DNA from: Ctenosaura bakeri
Taxonomy: Eukaryota > Chordata > Lepidosauria > Squamata > Iguanidae
DNA: 64,000 nucleotides
Direction: 5' to 3'
NCBI GenBank assembly: GCA_948474755.1
Contig: CAOLHI010000361.1
Span: 124,001-188,000 of the forward strand
Shown: positions 10,867 to 22,089 of the stretch, in pieces
How the letters are laid out: each line of letters begins with the position of its first letter
Numbering within the stretch: position 1 is the first letter of the stretch
The notes under the pieces: model-generated
Told to the model about the DNA's origin: nothing
Databases searched by the model: none
Seen by the model: the letters and a program-made list of their open reading frames with translations, nothing else
Position numbers and translations under genes: made by a program

Positions 10867-11547
10867 TGTGCTTCCTATTCAAAACCTCTCTCTTGCCAGA
10901 CTGGAATATTGAAGAGGATTTTACTGATTTGCAGTTCATATGTTAAAAGCAGGAGCAGAGTAGTTCTTAGCTAAGAAAGAAGATGTTGTATGGTATCGGG
11001 TCTTATTTCACCACTCTCCTTTCAGGTAGCAGGAAAACAAAAAGAAATTAGGACATATTGAGATTAGTAGTAAAAATAAACAAAAACAAAAAACAAGACC
11101 CTAAGCCCAAAGTGTGGCCCTCAAGGAGTTAAGAAATTGGTCGTCAGTCCAGCTAGATCTGACCATCCTATTTTCAATGAGGGAAGCAAAGGAAATGACA
11201 TTTAATGCTGGGAAAGAAGCACTAGAATGTTTTCAGTTTCTTTGAATATCATGCTGAGGAATATCATTCTGCAACCAAGCAGCTTAATGCCACTGGAAAC
11301 ATTGGAATGTTAAGGCATTTCTTCTGGGCATCATTTACATTTGCTTTTATTGCCACCATAATTTTGCTCCCACTAGGCTGTCACGAAAGCTGTTGGGAAG
11401 AGTAATACGATGAATAAACCCCAAAGTAGTTTCTGTTAACAGTTGACAGCTGTAAGCCTAAAATTTAAAAATTAAAAATTAAAAAAAAACACAACCCCTC
11501 TGATCTAGGGACTAAGGGATGTTTGGCTGTATTCTGAATTTGTGGTA
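10867..11547. other. Repeat-poor sequence
   Basis: No exon or transposon recognised. About 11100-11440 is complex and repeat-free. Confidence 0.35.
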
Positions 11548-11757
11548 TGTAGTGGTTTGAGACCAGGGCTTGAATCCCCATTCAGCCATGGAAACCCACT
11601 AGGTGACCTTTGGCAAGTCACATTCTCTCGGACTCAGAGGAAGGCAAAGGCAAAAATCACTCTGAACAAAACTTGCCAGGAAAAATTCATGATAGGGATG
11701 CCTTAGGGTTGCCACAATTAGGAAACAACTTGAAGCCACATGACAACATTTGCTAGA
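11548..11757 (+). mobile_element. tRNA-derived SINE
   Basis: Shows TGTAGTGGTTTGAGAC (A-box region) and GGGCTTGAATCCCC (B-box region). Downstream are GAAACCCACTAGGTGACC, GGCAAGTCACATTCTC and a tail related to AACTTGAAGCCACATGACAAC. Some of the head between the A and B boxes is deleted. The body resembles MIR/CORE-type SINEs in its GGGTGACCTTGGGCAAGTCAC word. Confidence 0.75.
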
Positions 11758-12054
11758 ACAAATGGTTCCTTTTTCTTGTGCTTGGCTAGTCTGGCAAGGC
11801 ATAAGGTGAGACACTGACACAATTACCTCCTGTCTTGAGATAAACATGGAAAACAATATCTTCTTAGCTTTGTACACACTGTTTTATATAAATGTTTTTT
11901 GCATGTTTTCATGATTTCTTTAGAATGCTTGTCTGTGAAGCATTCTTTTCATTCTGCATTGACTTTATTTGCCCTCAGCACTGTCATCTGGCAAAATTTA
12001 AAATGGTTGTACAGAATTCTGACATTGTCCATGTTCACCATGCAGTCTTGATTA
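11758..12054. other. Spacer upstream of the CR1 copy
   Basis: AT-rich, no recognised feature. No SINE or LINE sequence continues across the CR1 5' break. Confidence 0.4.
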
Positions 12055-13822
12055 TCTAGAATCCGAAATGAAGGAGACAGTAGGGTCGCTACGCAGAGAA
12101 GATGGCGAATTACTCACAGGAGGGAGAGAAAAGGCAGAGCTACTTAACACCTTCTTTGCCTCCGTATTTTCCCAGAAGGATACAAGCACTCAACCTGGCG
12201 GTTGGGGAGCAGGGGAGGAAGCAGAGGAAATGAGGCACATAATAAGTAGAGAGGTGGTACAGGAATACCTGGCCGCATTGGATGAATTCAAGTCTCCAGG
12301 GCCAGATGAATTGCATCCTAGGATATTAAAAGAGCTGGCAGAGGTCATTTCGGAACCGCTTGCTATAATTTTTGAGAAATCTTGGAGGACAGGAGAAGTT
12401 CCAGCAGATTGGAGGAGAGCAAATGTTATCCCCATCTTCAAGAAGGGAAAAAAAGAGGACCCAAATAATTATCGCCCAGTCAGCCTGACATCAGTACCCG
12501 GAAAGATCCTGGAGCAGATCATGAAGCAGTCAGTTTCTAATCATTTAGAAAGCAACACGGTAATCACGAGAAGTCAACATGGATTTCTCAAAAATAAGTC
12601 ATGCCAGACTAATCTTATCTCTTTTTATGATAGAGTTACTAGCTTGATAGATGAAGGGAATCCTGTGGATGTAGCATATCTCGATTTCAGTAAGGCCTTT
12701 GACAAAGTTCCCCATGACATTCTTGCAACGAAGCTAGTAAAATGTGGGCTGGACAGGGCTACCGTTAGTTGGATTTGTAATTGGTTGACCGACCGAACCC
12801 AAAGGGTGATCACGAATGGCTGCTTTTCGTCCTGGAGAGAAGTGACTAGCAGGGTGCCACAGGGTTCTGTCCTAGGCCCAGTGCTGTTCAATATTTTTAT
12901 CAATGACTTGGATGAAGGAATAGAGGGCATGCTGATCAAATTTGCAGATGACACCAAATTGGGAGGGGTTGCTAATACGCCAGAGGACAGGATCAAAATT
13001 CAAAATGACCTGGATAGATTGGAGAGCTGGGCCAGGGCGAACAAAATGAAATTCAACAGAGAGAAATGTAAGGTCCTACACTTAGGCAGAAATAATGGAA
13101 TCCACAAATATAGGATGGGGGACACGTGGCTGGATAGCAGTACGTGTGAAAGGGATCTAGGAGTCTTCATAGACCACAAGCTGAACATGAGTCAGCAGTG
13201 TGATGCGGCAGCCAAGAAAGCCAATGCAATTCTTGGCTGCATCAATAGGAGTATGGTGTCTAGATCGAGGGAGGTACTGGTACCACTCTACTCTGCTTTG
13301 GTTAGACCCCATCTTGAATACTGTGTCCAGTTCTGGGCACCCCAATTCAAGAAGGATATTGACAAGCTGGAGCAAGTCCAGAGGAGGGCGACCAAAATGG
13401 TGAGAGGCCTGGAAGCCAAGCCCTATGAGGACAGACTTAGAGAGCTGGGTATGTTTAGTCTGCAGAAGAGGAGGTTAAGGGGGGACATGATAGCCATGTT
13501 TAAATATTTGAAGGGATGCCACGTAGAGGAAGGAGGGGACTTGTTTTCTGCTGCTCCAGAGACCAGGACAAGGAGCAATGGATTCAAGCTGCAGGAAAGG
13601 AGATTCCACCTGAGCCTCAGGAAGAACTTCCTGACAGTCAGGGCTGTACGGCAGTGGAATCTGCTGCCTCGGAGTGTAGTGGAGTCTCCTTCCTTGGAGG
13701 TTTTTAAGCAGAGGCTTGATGGCCATCTGTCGGGATTGATTTGAGGGTGTTCCTGCATGGCAGGGGGTTGGACTGGATGGCCTGTGTGGTCTCTTCCAAC
13801 TCTGAATTTCTATGATTCTATG
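12055..13822 (+). mobile_element. CR1-clade LINE, 5'-truncated, with near-complete reverse transcriptase
   Basis: Begins abruptly in the ORF2 linker before the reverse transcriptase domain and ends in the typical CR1 3' end. That end has the words GGGTTGGACTGGATGG and TTCCAACTCTG followed by the short direct repeat TATGATTCTATG. The apurinic endonuclease domain is missing, as in most CR1 copies. There is no poly(A) tail and no obvious target duplication, both usual for CR1. Fragments of the same clade are at 25033, 27669, 40897 and 61309. Confidence 0.92.
12068..13744 (+). CDS. CR1 ORF2 reverse transcriptase (558 aa, 5'-truncated)
   Basis: This is the reverse transcriptase and C-terminal region of a CR1-type LINE ORF2. 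It would copy the element RNA into DNA at a nicked chromosomal site. Visible motifs in order: [15 protein letters not shown] near residue 75, [16 protein letters not shown] near 134, QHGF near 177, [14 protein letters not shown] near 203 (first catalytic Asp), [20 protein letters not shown] near 262, and FADDTKLGG near 291 (catalytic Asp pair). Next come the thumb region with LGV and the [13 protein letters not shown] motif near 415, ending in [31 protein letters not shown]. The upstream endonuclease domain is absent. The first Met is simply the first one after the truncation point, not a genuine start. The frame is open over 1.68 kb with no stop, so the insertion is young. Alone it cannot retrotranspose. 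A host gene is excluded by the flanking CR1 3' end. Confidence 0.92.
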   Translation: MKETVGSLRREDGELLTGGREKAELLNTFFASVFSQKDTSTQPGGWGAGEEAEEMRHIISREVVQEYLAALDEFKSPGPDELHPRILKELAEVISEPLAIIFEKSWRTGEVPADWRRANVIPIFKKGKKEDPNNYRPVSLTSVPGKILEQIMKQSVSNHLESNTVITRSQHGFLKNKSCQTNLISFYDRVTSLIDEGNPVDVAYLDFSKAFDKVPHDILATKLVKCGLDRATVSWICNWLTDRTQRVITNGCFSSWREVTSRVPQGSVLGPVLFNIFINDLDEGIEGMLIKFADDTKLGGVANTPEDRIKIQNDLDRLESWARANKMKFNREKCKVLHLGRNNGIHKYRMGDTWLDSSTCERDLGVFIDHKLNMSQQCDAAAKKANAILGCINRSMVSRSREVLVPLYSALVRPHLEYCVQFWAPQFKKDIDKLEQVQRRATKMVRGLEAKPYEDRLRELGMFSLQKRRLRGDMIAMFKYLKGCHVEEGGDLFSAAPETRTRSNGFKLQERRFHLSLRKNFLTVRAVRQWNLLPRSVVESPSLEVFKQRLDGHLSGLI

Positions 13823-14570
13823 TAATAGATTCAGCAGACTTTCTTCAGCTAAAGATGTGCCTCGATGAGATAGCTGCATAGCAGAATCTACTTAGATAGT
13901 ATTATGAAGGCATCCCATTCATTACTGGAATCCCTGTTGGTGGGAATCACCCATTTGACTTATCAAGAAAGATCCAGTATAAAAAACATGGTACTGAAAG
14001 CAGCAGACTGAGGAAACTAGTAGTGAATAAAATTTTTTAAAGAAAGACATTATCCCTATTACAAGGGATACCAAACCCCTTCCTGGCACAATTTCTAGCA
14101 TGAAAATTAAAAATTTGGCAAAATTCTGTCCATAATAAAGATATGATCAATATTTGTGGATAGACACACTGTGATTCAACTGATTACTTTCCGTTGAACT
14201 GTTTTATTGTGTTGTTTTCCTAGACATCATTTTTAATTTGTACCCTGCTGTGAAATTTTCATGAAAAGCAATATAGTTCATTGTATTCCTCTGGTCTTAT
14301 ATTGCAGCTATTTCTTTTACCCTTCAGGATTTATCCTTGTAATTCTTACAGGACAGCTTTTGTGAATTTTTAAAAAAATTTAGATGAAGATCGCAACAGC
14401 TTGAAAGTTAAATTATTATGCTACCAGTAGTTCTGCTTGTATAGGTACAATATTTTTAGGCACTCTGATTTGTATACCATGAATGTTAAAATGCTACCTT
14501 CCTTCCCTCCTTCCTTCCTTCTGTTATATTTTTATCTGACCTAAAGAAAAATTATCTGACAAGAATCAAG
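13823..14570. other. AT-rich spacer with short TTCC repeat
   Basis: No exon or transposon seen. A small (TTCC)n run is at about 14503-14521. Confidence 0.4.
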
Positions 14571-14885
14571 GTGGGAGAAAGAGTGCCTCCATGCTGGACC
14601 GGCTCCCTGCAGCATGATGGACACGCCTCTTCCTTCCGCAATGTAGTTGGGTACTTTCCCTGGCTGCACTGGGGCAGGAAGCACTACCATCGTGCTTCCT
14701 GCCCTTCCGCAGGACAGGTAAGAGTGGGATGGTGGCGCAGTTGTGGGTCATTGATTTTAATCCATGATCATGCTGCCTGGGGATGGGAGAGAAGCAGGAC
14801 TGCAACAACATCATGCAGAAGCATCGTTGTGGTCCCACTCCTCCCCATCTCCATGCCAAGATGGGAGGCCCCTGCAGAAAGGGTC
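14571..14885 (-). mobile_element. Group B GC-rich transposon, truncated copy
   Basis: Right end CTGCAGAAAGGGTC followed by TAA. The interior matches group B in reverse orientation: a GGTAAGAGTGGGATGG internal donor motif near 14717, GGGTCATTGATTTTAATCC, and GATGGGAGAGAAGCAGG. The other terminus is not found, so the copy is truncated at its + strand left side. No coding capacity. Confidence 0.65.
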
Positions 14886-14888
14886 TAA

Positions 14889-15530
14889 GTAAATAAAATG
14901 AGCATTCCAAATGTTCATATTTCCAATCCTCTCAAGGTTGATGGTTCTCCCCTGAAAAATGAAGAAATTCTCACTCAGATGTATCACTGAAGAAAATCAG
15001 GGCCCATCCAACCAGTAGGTAGAGTGAAGGAGGTGGCAGAAGGTGTGGAGGAAGAAGCAGCTGACTCTAGTTAAGTTCACCTGCTACCCTCAGACAAAGG
15101 TGAACAATGCTGTCGTGTCAACCAGCATTGAAGTAAAATTCAATTATCAATCATGGCTGTAAGTGTGGTTGGAAGGGACTCCTCAGTTCCTTTGCCTCAG
15201 ACAGAGAAATATATGACATTAGTGCTGAATATCATAGGACGTAGCCTCAGAAGTCACAACCACTTTATTGGAAGAAGATTTCAAGAAGATCCAATACAAA
15301 TATCACATCCAGAATTTTGTGAGCCTACTCATGATATAAGGAGCATAAGGCTATGTCTGGCACCCTGTTAATGAGTTATGAAGGTGTTAAGTCCAGCTTA
15401 TGCAGCTGGAACCCACTTTTTTGGTCATGGCAAAGATTGAAATCCTCCCAGCTTCCTGTCTTTTTCAGTTTAGAACTGCTTCCCCAACAGCCATTCCCAT
15501 ATCATGAAGAACAAGATGAACAGGAGAGAC
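14889..15530. other. No recognised feature
   Basis: Unique-looking sequence. Confidence 0.35.
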
Positions 15531-15536
15531 ACACCT

Positions 15537-15649
15537 AGCTATTTTCCTTTAGCTGCACAGCAAATAACGTCATCCACAAGGAATTCCTCAGGACTCCCGG
15601 GGTCCCTGAGGATGCCTCACACAGTGGATCTAGCTAAAGGAAAATAGCT
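15537..15649. repeat. Small palindromic element with 18-bp perfect arms
   Basis: AGCTATTTTCCTTTAGCT (15537-15554) is the exact reverse complement of 15632-15649. A second near-palindrome centred on CTCCCGGGGTCC lies in the loop (about 15585-15612). It could be a mini MITE or an RNA hairpin. No TSD could be fixed. Confidence 0.6.
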
Positions 15650-17332
15650 GGATGCATCTCTGCTACTTCTCTTGCAATCCATTGATGTGGAAATGGCCGT
15701 CTTGGGAAGCTGTTACACTGAAAAAGTGGTTTTGGGGGATTTCACAGAAGACCTATTGTAACTACACACCAGAGGTGTATCTTCCAAAGCATGATCTTGG
15801 CCTAGAGTTCAGAGTAGCCAAATATGCTTAATGTTGAAGAATGATGCTAATGTTGTTGTGTTTTTAATGCTACTGGTGCTGAATGTTGAAACCCATTTAA
15901 TACACTTTTTGTGGTGTTCTTTTAAGAAAACCTATGCAAATAGCAAAGTAGTTTTTGTTTCATATTCAGGACAAGCCTATGCATATTTGTTATGCATAGC
16001 TTCAGCAGTTCTGCAAAATTTTTGGCACAGCTTTTGGTAAGAGGAATACTATATTTGTTCACTGTAAAGTAAAAGCTCAGGATGGTGGGAATGACACTTC
16101 AGCTTATGTGTCAGGGGAGCTAAGTGTTTGAAAACAAATGAATTTTTAAAAACTTGAATTTTCCAAGCAGCTATCTTGAGAGCACAGCAGGCAGTTTTAG
16201 ACCTAATTAGGTTTACAAAATAAAATAAGAGCATCAGAAGGAGTGTTAAAAGATGAAAACCAAACAATGCAAACAATGTTCATTAAAACTAATAAGGCAC
16301 TAAGACAGGCAAACGTGCCCAAGGGATGTAGATGCTACACCAAATGGTTGTGTCTTTGCTGGGGCCATTTCCCATTTTCCTTTTGATTTACTTGATTTAC
16401 TGCTTGTGTGCACCTTTACATCCTCATGTCCATGTATCACGAGACCAGAAAAGTGTCTGAAACTATCTGTCCCTAGTCACTGAGCATGTTGGCTTGGGCG
16501 ATCCTGGGAGATGTACTACAAAATTAACATATCCAAGCACTGATCATGAACATATACAGCAGAGAATTGACAATTTCTTTGTGCAAAGGTTTCCCTGTGT
16601 CCTGGAATGTGGAGACATCCATAGGCTTCCCTGTCTCAGATGTTTGGGCTAACATGTTAATGTTAGTAGGCTATACACCCCCACACTTTGATATGGTTTA
16701 TATGGCATAGTCAGTCAGGAAATCACCAGGAAACTCCAGTGATAAAGTACTTACAGTTAGCCTCCAATGACTCAACCTTCAAGAGACAGTAGTGTCCGAG
16801 ATGTTCCCACAGAATGACTGATTGTCTTAGCTCATCTTCTTCTAACAAACAAACTTCCCTTCTGTCCCCACATCTGTCCAACAATTAAAGAGCTATCAAG
16901 GCTACCATCAGCCCTTTGTCACCTAATGCTAAGGCTATTAGCTCATTTTAGATCCCATTGTACACTCTCTGGACTCCGTTGTTTACTCTTCCAGAGAGCT
17001 ATTAGCACCCTCACCCTCCAGGCAGAATAAGCATATGTAAACCCCTGTCTCTGGCCAGTCAACTTGCAGTACATCAATTGCTGGTTGCCATTCTGTAGCT
17101 CCAATTCCTGTTTGTGCACTGTCTTTAGACTTGCATCTAAGACACACCGCTGCTTTGCTGCCCTTCTGTCTAGTCTACAGTCTAGTTTACATTTCTAGTC
17201 TCAGTGCATGTCGAATCAGAAGTAAGCCTTGAGTTTAATGGGAACTTACTCTCAGGTAAGCATCTATAGCACTGCAGCTTTAGGCTATAGTCATATACAG
17301 CCCAGGAGTGAAAAAGAAAGACCCAGGAGACA
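15650..17332. other. No recognised gene or repeat
   Basis: AT-rich unique sequence over about 1.7 kb with short ORFs lacking domains. Confidence 0.4.
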
Positions 17333-17335
17333 GGC

Positions 17336-17512
17336 CCCTTTCACATACTTTAATTGCTATTGTTCCATCCTATGGAATCCTGGGATTTGTAGCTTTATGA
17401 GATATTTAGAATACTCAGCCAGAGAGCTCTGTTTCACCAATCTACAAATCCCAGGATCCCGTAGGATTCAGTCATGGCAGTTAAAGTGGAATCATAGCAC
17501 AATAAATGTGAA
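17336..17512. mobile_element. Palindromic MITE related to group E by its core
   Basis: The core CCTATGGAATCCTGGGATTTGTAG...AGCCAGAGAGCTCT...CTACAAATCCCAGGATCCC pairs with itself and resembles the group E core. The outer arms (TTTCACATACTTTAATTG, AGTTAAAGTGGAATCATAG) and ends differ. Confidence 0.6.
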
Positions 17513-17746
17513 AGCTATCTCTGTAAGATTTCAAAAAGTCATGGGGAAGAGGGCATTGATCTCACAGAGAAGGTCTTTTGAGAAAGAATAGCAGCTGTTT
17601 CTTTTACAAATGTCAGTTAATTTGACACAGCTAATTTGATATGGTTTACTGTCCATGCAGATGATGAGAAGCAGGTGCCAGCAAGACTGGCAAGTTTTCC
17701 CGAGGGAGAGAGATCAATATACGAACCATCATCAGAATGAGTCTAG

Positions 17747-18178
17747 GGTTCTTTCTGCAGCTTACCTTTTTTGGGTGCTGGGGTGCAGGGATCGTGCAAG
17801 CAGCCTCTAGCGAGAGGCTCTCGCATCCCTGCTGCTTCAGCTCCGCATGAGCTGCCTGCTCCCAAGCAGGCAGTGCGAGAGCCCCGCCTCTTCCTTCCGC
17901 AGTGCAGCCTGGGAGTTTCCTAGGCTGCGCTGGGGCAAGAAGTGTGACCACCACGGCTCTGGAGGCTCTGCATGCACGGCAAGTGTGCGCGGGGCCCTGA
18001 AGCAATGCGCGATTGTGCACCATTTTCAGCTGAAAGCCGAAAATGAAAAAGTGTACAAGCGGCGCCTGCCCTACCCTGGAGTGTCGCGCGATTGTGAGTG
18101 CATCGTGCAGATCATTCCTCACAATCACACAACACTCCAGGTGCCCTTTCGCATGGCAAATGCCGTGCTAAAAGGGCT
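17747..18178 (-). mobile_element. GC-rich non-autonomous DNA transposon, group A copy 4
   Basis: A 432-bp element in the same orientation as 2327-2746. Ends have decayed to GGTTCTTTCTGCAG and GCTAAAAGGGCT. The TSD is no longer recognisable. A complement of GGTAAG is at 17761-17766. The 160-aa minus ORF across it is not a gene. Confidence 0.75.
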
Positions 18179-18179
18179 G

Positions 18180-18894
18180 AAGAAATCAGAACACTGAATT
18201 TCTGAGCTAAAATTAAAAAAAGAAATAATTGAGAAACATGTAAGACAAACCTCAGTCCTGCACTGATATGTAGGCTGAGATCCTGCATATTCCAAAGTCC
18301 CCTTTCTCCAGAACTCATCTTCCTGCTGCCCTCTCCACAGCCATATTGTGGCTCTGTCATGCATTGGATAAACCACGGGACACTCCACAGTGGGTGGGAA
18401 ATGTCACTCTGAGGTAGAAAGTAGCATTTATTTGTAGAAAGGCTACCCAGCACATTTCTTCCAAAGTTTCTGAGACTAAAGCAGACATGGGACTTGCACC
18501 TCTTATAGATATTCAAAATTTAGGCATGAAAAGCTGTGATTGGATAAGTTCATAAATCTAACAACACACCATTTCTCAGACATGTTTGGTTCCCACTTCG
18601 CATCCTTGAACCAGCACATATTTTTTGCCTCTTGTCTTGGAGACACCAGGTTATCAAAACACAAGTCTTTATACTTTCATTCCCTCCTGGTTCTAATCTC
18701 CCTCTCTCACTGGCTACATTGTAGCAATGGAAAATAAAGCAATTAACCAATTGATACTTTGTAATAATACAGGTAGGCTCCAAACAAATATAGTGTTACA
18801 ACCATCAATTAACACTGGACATTTTTTAGCATACACTAAGCCTAATGTTGTCCTACAGTAGTACTTCTACAGAGACTACAGTATACTAGCCATT
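18180..18894. other. No recognised feature
   Basis: Unique AT-rich sequence. Confidence 0.4.
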
Positions 18895-18897
18895 TTT

Positions 18898-19089
18898 GCA
18901 CTACACTGTTATAGTGCTATTATTTCACTTTCAACATCCTGTGCAATTCTGGGGTTTGTAGTCTACTGAGGCCAAAGAGCTCTCTGGCTGAGAATTCTAA
19001 GAGCCCTTCTCTAAACTGTAAATCCAAGGATCCTGTGGGATGTTGAAAGTGGAATAATAGCACTATAACAGCGTAGCATGGAAATGGCC
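18898..19089. mobile_element. Palindromic MITE (group E), complete
   Basis: A 192-bp palindrome ending GGAAATGGCC, with the first base mutated from G to A. The target duplication is ACT (18895-18897 and 19090-19092). Arms contain CTTTCAACATCCTGTG and GGATGTTGAAAGTGGAATAA. Confidence 0.85.
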
Positions 19090-19092
19090 ACT

Positions 19093-19580
19093 ATTTCAAT
19101 ACACATCCAGCAGACCAACATAGGTCAGGGGCTATGCATCTTGACATCCTGCCTCCCTGAAGCCTTATTTTCCTTCCTCATCCAGGTTTATGGGGGTAAG
19201 TCAAATGATTTTTTTTAAATTAACCATGCTGTATATTCACCCATTCATGTTCATTAGGAAATGTTTCCAGTAGACCAGATACTGTAATTGGTTCCCTATA
19301 TTTCCTAGAGTCTGAGATATCAGATATTTCAAAATGTTGATCTTGCTCCACCCTGATTGGCGGCGGTGGCGGGAATAGTAGTAGGATTGGAGTAGGTTCC
19401 AATCCTGGTTGCCATTCATTTGGCTTCATAGCTAGTTTAAGTAAGCTGAAATGAAACACAGGGTGGACTTGCTTGTAAGCTCTAATTCTGCAGTGACTGC
19501 ATTGAATAATCTGCACACTTTAAATGGCCCCACATATTTTGGTCCTAAATGTGGGCACTTTGGGAACTCTGTAGACAAGT
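19093..19580. other. No recognised feature
   Basis: Unique sequence. The minus-strand ORFs at 19220-19516 and 19432-19635 show a weak LINE/LTR-like flavour (PLGPKYVGPFKV) but nothing firm. Confidence 0.3.
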
Positions 19581-19583
19581 ATA

Positions 19584-19969
19584 CAGTCTGCCTTCCACAT
19601 CTACGGGTTTCACTTTTGTGGATTTGATTATTCACAGCTTATTTTCTGTCACCTCTGATGCCTCCCTAAGCCATTTTTAATAGGGACTACAAGCCTCGTG
19701 AGACTGAGAAACTGCAAACGAGGCTTGTAAGTCCCTGTTAAAAATGGTGTGGAGCAGCGGCGCAGGTGGCAGTAAGCCCCACCACCCACCCACTTCTGCC
19801 TTGTGAAGGAACCCTGATGCCTCAAGGGAATCCATGGTGGGTTGAATATGGTGATCATACTTATTTTGCCTGTTAAATATGGTTTGGGAGGGCCTAGAGT
19901 TATTCATAGTTTTTCCACTTTTATGGGGTGCCTGTGCCCCTAACCCTAGTAAATGTGGAGGGATGACTG
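19584..19969. mobile_element. Tigger-like MITE, copy 1
   Basis: TA target duplication (19582-19583 and 19970-19971). Ends begin CAGTCTGCCTTCCACAT and finish AATGTGGAGGGATGACTG. The outer 60 bp (GGGTTTCACTTTTGTGGATTTGATTATTCAC; GTTTTTCCACTTTTATGGGGTGC) recur at 35717 and 46095, while the core differs. The core holds its own hairpin at about 19682-19736. The TA duplication and CAGT(T/C)GTCCCTCC-like end suggest a pogo/Tigger source transposase. Confidence 0.75.
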
Positions 19970-19971
19970 TA

Positions 19972-20707
19972 CTTTGCTTCTTGGCTGGATATCCCACCCC
20001 ACCCCACTTACTATCCACTTGATTTATTGTATGTGGATTTAGTATAATCTAGGGCAGTTATTATGGTTGGCCAGGCTGCTTTAACGGTCCAATTGGCTAC
20101 TGACTGAGGATCAGTCGTGGATGATCTCTAGGGGTGGCAAGCATTTTAAAGTTTCTCCATACACCATCTCAAAAGGTGCATGCCGAGTATTTCGATGCAC
20201 TGCAAAAAGAGTGACTTCCTCATTTTACTTTCTTTCTGGTCAGAAGAAGGTCTGTTTCAAATAGGACATCTACCAATTTAAATTCTCTTTCTTTCTCAAT
20301 CTGCAGCAATTTTAAGTGAAATGTTACTTTTCCATGATATCTTGAGGCAAAAAGGCACATTCAAAGGTTGCTTTTGTTCACTTTGTTGTTGCTCAAAAGG
20401 TGAGGAAACTATTGAAAACTGAAAGTAGCTAAAATCATGTATCTGTATCTAAATCTATATCTATGTGTCCAGAATTATTTTTCTGTTTGGGTTTTTGACT
20501 GATATATAGAGAAAAAAAGGCTCATCTCAGGTCCATTTATTTGTTTCCTGGAGGAGGTGAATATCTCCACCTCTTGTCACAGAGTAAAATATTATTATTT
20601 TTTGGCTCAGCGCAGTTTAGGTGTTCCTTTCCTAAGCCATCTTATTCTTTACTTCAAGTTCTTCCTTCAAGGAAGAACTTTATATGTAACTTTTAAAAAG
20701 CAAGATC
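19972..20707. other. No recognised feature
   Basis: AT-rich sequence with a short (ATCT)n-like run near 20437-20465. Confidence 0.4.
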
Positions 20708-20710
20708 ACA

Positions 20711-21165
20711 GGCCATTTCCACACTGGGTTTTTTAAATGGGGCAGAGTGTCCTCCAGGGAGGACGTCTGCACCTGGGGCCAGACTGGGTCAGACCTACTA
20801 AACGTAGATCCGCAGTCCAGCCCGCTCCCAAACGACCCCAAGTGGTCGTCCAGCATGCTTTTAAAAGACCGCTAAAAACAGGTCTTTCAAAAGCACAGAG
20901 CACGTTGCTGCGAGCCTGCTCCCATATACAGATTTACAGGCTCGCATTGGTGCGAGCCTGAAATCTGCCGGGGGTGGGCTTTAGGCTGGCGAGGTTCAGC
21001 AGTTGGTCGAGACCCTCAAACAACCAGGAGCCGCCATTTTCGTCCCCGGAGCAGTGCAGAGTGGTGGCCACAGACTGCTCCGGAGAAGCGTGGACCAGAC
21101 CGGGAAGCCCAAAAGTTCGGTGAGTAGCGTCACGGGGCAATTCCCTCACCCTGTGTGAAATGGCC
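20711..21165 (+). mobile_element. GC-rich non-autonomous DNA transposon, group C copy 1
   Basis: A 455-bp element with an ACA target duplication (20708-20710 and 21166-21168) and ends GGCCATTTCCACAC and GTGTGAAATGGCC. The interior is unrelated to groups A and B. It contains GTCTTTCAAAAGCA preceded by its partial complement, a GGCTCGCA...TGCGAGCC hairpin, and GGGCTTTAGGCTGGCGAG. A GGTGAGTA motif is at 21119-21126. It has the same length as the copy at 43721. Confidence 0.88.
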
Positions 21166-21168
21166 ACA

Positions 21169-21569
21169 GTATAATCATCACGAGAGGTGTTTGTACAATT
21201 ATGTAGAGTGTGGGGAAAAACAGAGAAAACTCTCATATGCTCTTCATATAATATATGTACACAGAAAGGGCTGCAAATTATCATCAGTTTAACATATTCC
21301 TGTTGTATTTGTACTGACAGGGAGTGGGAGGTGCCTCAGATTCTGCACACTTTGATTTGTGGAGAGGGAGAGAGAATGCTGAATTTGCTTTCCTCCTTCA
21401 GCAAGCAACATGGCCTGTTGGGTGCACCTTGCCCTTACTGAATGGGGTAAGATGTGATCATGGATAACCACTTACTCAAATGGGTTTAAATAGGGATTAA
21501 GCCAATGAACACAGGTAAGTCCATCTATGAGTATTAGATATGTTACTTACTTGAACCACCAGGGATAAA
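21169..21569. other. No recognised feature
   Basis: Unique sequence. Confidence 0.4.
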
Positions 21570-21788
21570 TCTGCCCTACACAGTAAGTGCAGTTTGATGA
21601 CATTTCAGTTGTCAGGCCTGCATCTTATGGAATCCTGGAATTTGTAGTTTCAAATTGCTTATGACACTACTGGAAAGCTCTAACAATCTAAATCTCTCAC
21701 CACACTACAAGCTCAGGATACTGTAGGTTGGAGACAGAGCAGTTAAAGTGGGATCAAACTTCTATAATTGTGTAGTATGGACACACCC
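21570..21788. mobile_element. Palindromic hAT-like MITE sharing a core with group E
   Basis: Contains CAGTTTGATGACATTTCAG, TATGGAATCCTGGAATTTGTAG, and on the other side AGTTAAAGTGGGATCAAAC and TGTGTAGTATGGAC. The layout is like a widespread amniote MITE family whose arms read AGTTAAAGTGGTGTCAAACTG, recalled from general knowledge. Edges are approximate. Confidence 0.55.
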
Positions 21789-21897
21789 CAGGTTCAGCAA
21801 TAGTCTGCCTCTGAATACCAGGTACCATGGGCTGTTAACTTGTGGCTTCTCAGAATCATATGGCTGATCCCCATAGGAAACATAGTCCTCAATTGTT

Positions 21898-22085
21898 TTT
21901 GTCATGTGCCTTCAAGTCATTTCCAACTTATGGCGACCCTAAGGCAAACCTATCATGGGCTTTTCTGGGGCTCAGATTGAGTGACATCCTCAGTGGGTTT
22001 CCACAGTTGAGCAGGGAATCAAACTCTGGGCTCGAGGGTTGTAGTCCAATATTCAAAGCACTACATCACACTGGTTATCATTCCT
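21898..22085 (-). mobile_element. tRNA-derived SINE, minus orientation
   Basis: Reads GTCATGTGCCTTCAAGTC, ATTTCCAACTTATGGCGACC, CAGTGGGTTTCCA, then the B-box complement region AATCAAACTCTGG and TAGTCCAATATTCAAAGCACTACATCACACTGG. It has an internal deletion in the GGCAAGATTT region. Confidence 0.8.
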
Positions 22086-22089
22086 CAAT

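Noticed and set aside
11548..11600. tRNA gene
   Set aside because: A- and B-box-like words belong to the SINE head; no cloverleaf can be drawn.
12068..13744. Host gene with reverse transcriptase homology
   Set aside because: Followed by a canonical CR1 3' end and truncated at the 5' side; it is a retrotransposon.
17646..18128. 160-aa minus-strand ORF
   Set aside because: Coincides with group A copy 4; sister copies do not keep the frame.
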